The notes beneath the pieces are model-generated. The model did no database searches. It worked only from the letters and a program-made list of their open reading frames with translations, and was not told the DNA's origin. This document shows positions 59,201 through 64,000 of a stretch of DNA of 64,000 nt, piece after piece (the stretch's first letter is position 1; each line of letters begins with the position of its first letter). The DNA comes from Symsagittifera roscoffensis (Eukaryota > Xenacoelomorpha > Acoela > Convolutidae): assembly GCF_963678635.1 (NCBI RefSeq), contig NC_087064.1:16423802-16487801 (forward strand), given 5' to 3'. The translations under genes were made by a program, and so were the position numbers.

Positions 59201-62200
59201 ACATGAGACAAAAGCATGAAAAGTTAGTTTTTTAAATTTGCGACGTTTCATTTTTGACTTTTACTCTTTTTTTCGAATACTTGCCATGGTACGTTTGTGT
59301 TACATCGCTATCGATGCGAAGCTCCGCTTCGCCTCTATGTCTCATATTTGGTTAGTTTATCAGAAAGGCAGCAATCTTTTAAAAAATCTTGAAAATCGAA
59401 GAGCTGATCATCGACAGCGAAAATAAATCTGCAGGCTGAATTTCGAAAAAGTAAATTACTATTTTTTGGTTTCTGCAGGTTCTTCATTAGGTTTTTATTG
59501 TAAGTTGGCTGTGTTTCTAAGTTTTATCTTTTGTTATAAAAATTGAGCGGCCGTAACATTCAGTGTTACTTGCACAGCAAAAGGTTATTTTTTTTTCTTT
59601 TTAGAGGAAAAACTTTTTGCACTGTCCTTTTTGCCGTAGTGTAGCTACCTTTTTACTGTATTATTTCGAATCTGCTTGCCAAATCTAGCTCCGTCCTTTA
59701 TAGCTCTATAGATTTTGAAGCTTAAACTGACTTCCGTTCTCTATAGATTTTGAAGCTTACACTGACTTCCGTCCTGCAAAATTGTGTCAAAGTTTGAAAG
59801 GAGACTCCCGTTTTTTCTTTAGAAAAATTGCAGCGGGAACTTACCGTTGAACTGAAACTATTGTGGTTAAATCTGATTGGTTAGTGTTAGCTAAACAAAA
59901 TTAAGCGACTTAGCTATCCGTGGCGTTTTGGTATTACGGTAGGTGGCATCGTGGCGCTCCGGTAGTGATGGTGCGCAGTTGTCATCTGATTGCTGGTTCA
60001 AATCGCACGTGCGTTGCAATTAGCAAGTTGAGCTCTAGCAAGTAAGTCAAAGCTTGCGTGGACACCGGTTATATCCGCTCCTGTCAACCTAATTATTTAA
60101 CCTTGTAACTCTGCCTCCGGGCTCGTCAAAAATGTGGTCAGATTTTAAGTACATTTTCAGCAGATAGAAACATTGGCAATCTAAATATTAATTTCGAAAA
60201 AGTCAACCTGCAATTTAGTTATTATTGTTGGCTGTTCGTTTTTTGATTAGGTTCTACACAATTTTTGCAAAGCGATCTAGGTTGATTTTTTTTCTAAAAT
60301 CGGGAAACATTTGAAAACAACTCGATCTATACCAAGCTAAGTCGCATTTCAAGGGCAGCATGGAACATCTTGATCGATAAATTGGAAACTTCCGCACAAT
60401 TTTCTGCAATTGTTTTATTCAGCAATAAGTTTAATCGCCAACAAACGAAATGAGCTGTCTTTTCGGTCGTGTTGTCTGGGAAAATGTCATAAAGTGTGTT
60501 TAAGAGCAATGAACGTAGTGAGTACTCTTATATGAGCTTTTGTGAATTTTTGTATTTGGTTTTTTTTTCACGTTCAATTTTGATTTTTCGTGGTTTGACT
60601 TTTGATTTCTTTTCAAATTGAGTTCATTTTCTTTGTTTACACAAGCATAGCTTGTGTTATAGTATGAACTTTCTTTTTTTCCAACTTAAGTCGCAAATAT
60701 TGTTGCGACGCAAATACTGTTGCGTTAAAATGTGATTATTTTGAAAGTGTTCATTTTGATCAATAACCAGCTACTAAGTACAGCCAATGTTAAGGGTATC
60801 AACACAGACTATTATATTTCAAATAGCACTTAAGCTTCAAGGTATCATGGATCTGTAGCGCAGAGGTAGGCAAGGAAACCCACAACAAAATACGAGGTTG
60901 GAACCTGGGCAGGTCCTTATGTTGCAAATGAATTTTTTCGTATACTAGTCAAAATGAGTCCGCTCTATGAATTGAGGCATGTTAGTTGGTAAATTTTTTT
61001 TTCTTTTCAAATTGAGTGGTACTGCTAATGCGTCATAATTGGCTTGCGTAACTTAGCAATTATGTAGACTCATAATTGGCGTGCTTCACTTAAGAAATTT
61101 TGTAGACTCAAAGCTTTACTCATTCAGTTTTCCCAGTAGCTTTTTCGGTCATATTTTTGCTTGTGTATGCGAAGTGCAACTTCGCCTCTGTGCTAAAGGA
61201 AGGGAAACTCAACTATCGAAGAGCGAAACTGTAAAGGTCACGAAAAACGTGACCGACTTCTAGTTTCGAGAATCGAATTTAGCTCTCAGGTTTACCAGCG
61301 AAATAAACAATGTGCCTATTGATCCAGTTTTCTGAAATTGGGTTTAGTTTATCAAAAATTTGTTCAATCAAAAGTTGTTCGAGAAATTCAAGGAGCTTTA
61401 AGCTCGTCTATTTTCTTCTTCGAAGTTCGAAACAAGTTTTTTTTAAAAAAACAAGTCAGAATTTTTTTTGCTTACTTGTATTCATTGACTCTTTCCATCT
61501 ATCTGTTGGTAATATTTAATGTGCCTCAGATTCTGAGAAAAAATATTTGAAAGCTAAACTATTTCTTAGACATTGAAATACCAATCCATGTAAGGTTCTT
61601 GAACTTTGTTTGAGTAGAAGTGTAGGCCGATGATGAAGGCTGCCCTTTGCATATATAAACTAAGTTCAATTAACAGCTACCACCAAATCAGTTATCGGGG
61701 TTCTCAAATTATCGGAGGGGTGACTGGTGGTTGTTTATGTGTGCAAGATGTTGATTTCAATTTCAGAATAAATAACTTGCAATGTGAAAAGCTTTTGACA
61801 ACTGTTCGTACGCGACTGGTCTCCGGTTCGATCATTTGCGGACCCTCATTTTCTAAACTAAATCATGTATCGGAGGTACCGATAAGTAAGTTGGCGAGAG
61901 TGTTCTAAAACGATGAGGAAGAAATCAGACGAAAAGAATGTTTTTTTTTTTCGAAATTAAAGTTGCGTTACTTCAATTAATGTTGTGGATGTATCTTCTA
62001 TGATGTTTTTATAACCACTTAAGTGCAGTTCCTATAACCACTAAAGACATGAATATGACAAACCCAACCCTAAACGACGTTTTTCAGTGGTACGTGCTTA
62101 TATGTGGAAAAATCCAGAATTCCTTCTCACTCAGTGAGTGGTCAGGACAATTAATGCAAGCATTAATTTTGAAAAATTTCTGTTTTCAGGGGGCAAGAGT

Positions 62201-62383
62201 CCATTCAGACCGATGTTCGACGACCGCGACTTCACAGACGAGTTAGCCTCGTACGAAAGGGACGCGAAGGAAGGTATGACTGCCCGACTGAACAATGCTC
62301 GTGTGGTAATGGAGCAGTGCTGGACGGAGAACCCCCACGAGAGGCCGGACATGAACTGGGTGTGTGGGCGCCTCAAAGAAAAC
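51181..62383 (+). CDS. Receptor (particulate) guanylate cyclase, partial (3 exons in window)
   Basis: Receptor guanylate cyclases are single-pass membrane receptors that make cGMP. Three exons (51181-53283, 53659-54292, 62190-62383) join in phase. They encode signal peptide, ANF-receptor-type ectodomain, membrane-proximal Cys motif, TM helix, juxtamembrane segment and kinase-homology domain: about 977 residues. The dimerisation helix and cyclase domain are not in the window and should lie right of 64000. The ligand cannot be predicted. The ATG at 51181 sits in a good context (AAAATGG) and starts a signal peptide. Confidence 0.92.
53659..54292 (+). CDS. Receptor guanylate cyclase exon 2: kinase-homology domain
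   Basis: The acceptor GTCGATTTAG precedes 53659, phase 0. The peptide runs VAARPLKDSIQFELNRKRLI, ELKNLKSLTHEHIVRFIGC, then SVKFI-like strand, YENCAKGSLYHFL, HGRLNAKTCVLD, KIGDHGL, APEVLR and DYYSFAIISHEILY. This is the order of a receptor-cyclase pseudokinase. HRD is replaced by HGR, DFG by DHG, and the beta-3 lysine position reads VAAR. No glycine-rich loop is visible before it. Such domains regulate the cyclase and are not expected to phosphorylate. The frame stays open to a stop at 54342, but phase matching puts the end at 54292 (AAAG|GCAAGT). Confidence 0.92.
56507..56640. repeat. 73-bp tandem duplication within repeat A
   Basis: CAAAGAGCTTTAGGCTATCT starts at 56507 and again at 56580, each followed by ATTTTTTCTTTTCGAAAGTT. 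It is a local duplication of the reverse-complement end of repeat A. Confidence 0.9.
57027..57105 (+). repeat. tRNA-like repeat, with a second partial copy downstream
   Basis: GCGACCGTGGCGAAGATGCAG and GCGGGTTCGATTCCGGC match A and B boxes. A second GCGACCGTGGCGCAGATGGG occurs at 57176-57195 without a clear B box. In an intron of the guanylate cyclase. Confidence 0.6.
59948..60012 (+). repeat. tRNA-like repeat
   Basis: CGTGGCGCTCCGGTAGTGATGG and GCTGGTTCAAATCGC (B-box-like) at near-tRNA spacing, within the large guanylate cyclase intron. Confidence 0.45.
60639..61194 (+). mobile_element. Hairpin-ended element, right copy, inserted in repeat A
   Basis: It starts at ACACAAGC-ATA-GCTTGTGT (60639-60657) and ends just after GCGAAGT-GCA-ACTTCGC (61169-61185). 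It holds a tRNA-like segment at 60853-60912. On both sides lies one dispersed repeat A (60500-60638 and 61195-61510) that is continuous in other copies, so this is a filled insertion site. Confidence 0.68.
62190..62383 (+). CDS. Receptor guanylate cyclase exon 3: end of kinase-homology domain
   Basis: The acceptor TTCTGTTTTCAG precedes 62190, and the donor AAC|GTGAGT follows 62383. The peptide GGKSPFRPMFDD...NNARVVMEQCWTENPHERPD, then MNWVCGRLKEN is the conserved C-lobe end of receptor-cyclase kinase-homology domains (PFRP...CW.E.P.ERPD...L). It directly continues LLEVIKG from exon 2 with no missing residues by family alignment. It ends in phase 0. No later exon is recognisable before 64000. 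Confidence 0.9.
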
Positions 62384-64000
62384 GTGAGTAACTTCATATT
62401 TTGGGCATTTATCATTGAGAAAGCTTGTCATTCGAAATTTTCAGCTCAGCATTTTTCGAAAAATTTCAAAATTTTCGAGGTTCAAAAAGTGGATTTCAAG
62501 TTCAAGTTTATATATTTCACCTTGATTCTGAAATGTTTGAAAGCTCAATAAATTTTTACTGAATTATTCATGAAATTACCACTAATTATTTGTTCTGTTT
62601 TCTCCGTGTCGTTCGTGGGTTTATTGAATGTTAACCATATTGGCGGCCCTTCAAGCTAAAAATATCGGTGGCTCTATTTGGGTATTTTTAGGCTATTTAA
62701 CATTAATAAAGGTTTTTTGATAAATTATCGTATATTGGGTTTCAAATTAAAAGGTGATATGGAAGGCTCTAATGACATTTTGACATCAAGTCCGCTAATT
62801 ACATCTAAATTGAACTAAATCATAGGATGTACGACTTATATAGGTTTTCCTCTAGTATTAGCAGCTAGAGTGTTTTTAATTACGTTTAGAATAATTCCTA
62901 GTTTTGGAATTTCAACATCTGAAATGCAAATTTAAGTTAATTCTTTCTCCGACTTGAAAAGAATAATTTTCAACCCGTCAATAAAAGTTGCTAAAACTGA
63001 AAATATGGATGAAATAAGGATAATGCTGATATTTCTTTGATGTTTCCTCGGTGTGAAATAGCGTTGAAAGAAGGAAGTAAATTGGAAAAAGAGCATGCTA
63101 AGTAAAAGTCATCATATTTGACATTTTCAAATTTTAATCTCGTGGCAGTGCAGTGCAACGTTTATTTAGATTTGAAAGTCGTTCTTGAAAAAGCGTATGG
63201 AAACTATCAATCTATGCTCGATGTTGTTTTTGTCGTCACTAAGTCTAGCTTGTCCCGAAAGTTCATTTGATGAGCAGCGATGACGCAAGATAGGATGATT
63301 GAAGTTTTTCAAGAAATTAACCAAATTGTGTCTTAAAATGTTCATTTAAAAATATTTTTAAATCACAATAAATCGATTTTGAACCAAATATGATGTATAA
63401 AATATTCATAATTTGGCGTCGAAAAATATATATGTCGCTATCTAAGTGTGACATCACTACATGACGTCATGCATTCTTATGCTATATTAGATTACATAAT
63501 TAGCCTTGTTAATGAAATGAAGTTCATACATTTATATTTATTTAACTATGTAAATATTGATGGTAATTAATACCAACCATAGGAGATTTATACCGAGCTA
63601 CTAATCAATTGGGTAGACTTGAAGAGAATAAAATATTAGAATCATGCTCTAACTTGCGCCGATCGACTAGCGATATTCCAGAAGTTAAGAACCGAATCCT
63701 GCGTCCTTAAAAGCAAGATAAGTCTTAACCGCTCGAGACATATAAATTATGGAAACAATCAATAACAATTGATAGCCAGTAGCGCTAATTAATATTCGAA
63801 CAGCTTACAACATTATCAATAAACGACGATATAGCTGTCCACAGCCATCCGAAGGGACACTATATCACATGGTGACTGTCGCGGAAGATTCTACTTCTGG
63901 ATTCACCAAAAGTCATCGGCAATTGCAATCTTCATCACACGAGCGGACAACGACAACCGGACTTTGCTGAAACAGAACAGGGCAACACAACCCGTTTCAC
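62384..64000 (+). other. Guanylate cyclase intron, start; no gene seen
   Basis: After the donor at 62384 no further exon is recognisable. Composition becomes balanced in A and T after about 62600, unlike the preceding 24 kb. It contains palindrome CATGACGTCATG at 63460-63471. Confidence 0.5.

Larger units (their letters stand above)
54293..62189 (+). other. Large guanylate cyclase intron (GC-AG), repeat-filled
   Basis: A 7.9-kb intron begins AAAG|GCAAGT and ends TTTTCAG|G. It holds repeat A copies in reverse (54430-54700, 56500-56690, 60500-61510), the right hairpin-ended element, tRNA-like repeats and a hairpin at 59316. A 92-codon frame at 61630-61908 (RGSQIIGGVTGGCLCVQDVD) is unassigned and probably random. 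Confidence 0.65.

Noticed and set aside
38378-60912. Functional tRNA genes
   Set aside because: Box A and B are present but acceptor stems do not pair and the anticodon regions are irregular. They fit tRNA-derived repeats.
61630-61908. 92-codon frame as an extra guanylate cyclase exon
   Set aside because: Exons 2 and 3 are contiguous by family alignment, and the peptide has no recognisable domain.

Overview
This is an AT-rich metazoan genomic window. Two multi-exon genes of animal signalling families are spread over long introns full of repeats, and there are copia (GalEA-like), BEL/Pao, gypsy and Penelope-like retroelements. I cannot name the species. An invertebrate is likely, but nothing here decides the phylum. 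All gene models come from spliced reading frames with matching phases, not from transcripts.

Layout. (1) About 4.3-21.0 kb, minus strand: five exons of a phosphoinositide phospholipase C, covering PH domain, PH end plus EF region, EF hands, EF end plus start of X, and X. The rest of X, Y and C2 must lie beyond the left edge, and the N-terminus right of 21 kb. A polyQ-coding exon at 28.3-28.5 kb (minus) could be an upstream exon. The PLC introns hold a roughly 260-bp satellite array (8.1-11.5 kb) and a copia element (14.8-18.7 kb, plus) nested inside a BEL/Pao element (14.3-19.6 kb, minus). (2) About 22-37.3 kb: a retroelement and tandem-repeat block. It has a gypsy-like gag region with a 15-bp minisatellite and an assembly gap (26130-26152), a second decayed gypsy element (29.0-31.5 kb), a second minisatellite (32.7-33.5 kb), and three head-to-tail 1164-bp Penelope-like units (33.8-37.3 kb). 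(3) 37.3-51.2 kb: no recognisable gene; T-rich, with many tRNA-like and hairpin repeats. (4) 51.2-62.4 kb, plus strand: the first three exons of a receptor guanylate cyclase (ectodomain, TM and juxtamembrane in one exon, then the kinase-homology domain). The cyclase domain must lie beyond the right edge. A 7.9-kb intron appears to use a GC-AG splice pair.

Large-scale structure. The plus strand is A-rich left of about 22 kb and T-rich from about 37.5 to 62 kb. Most dispersed repeats take opposite orientations in the two halves, so both track the direction of the host gene. Two copies of a roughly 555-bp element with hairpins near both ends sit in opposite orientation near the two edges. One copy interrupts a dispersed repeat whose uninterrupted copies occur elsewhere in the window, giving an internal filled-site/empty-site comparison. 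This is the best candidate here for an undescribed mobile element.
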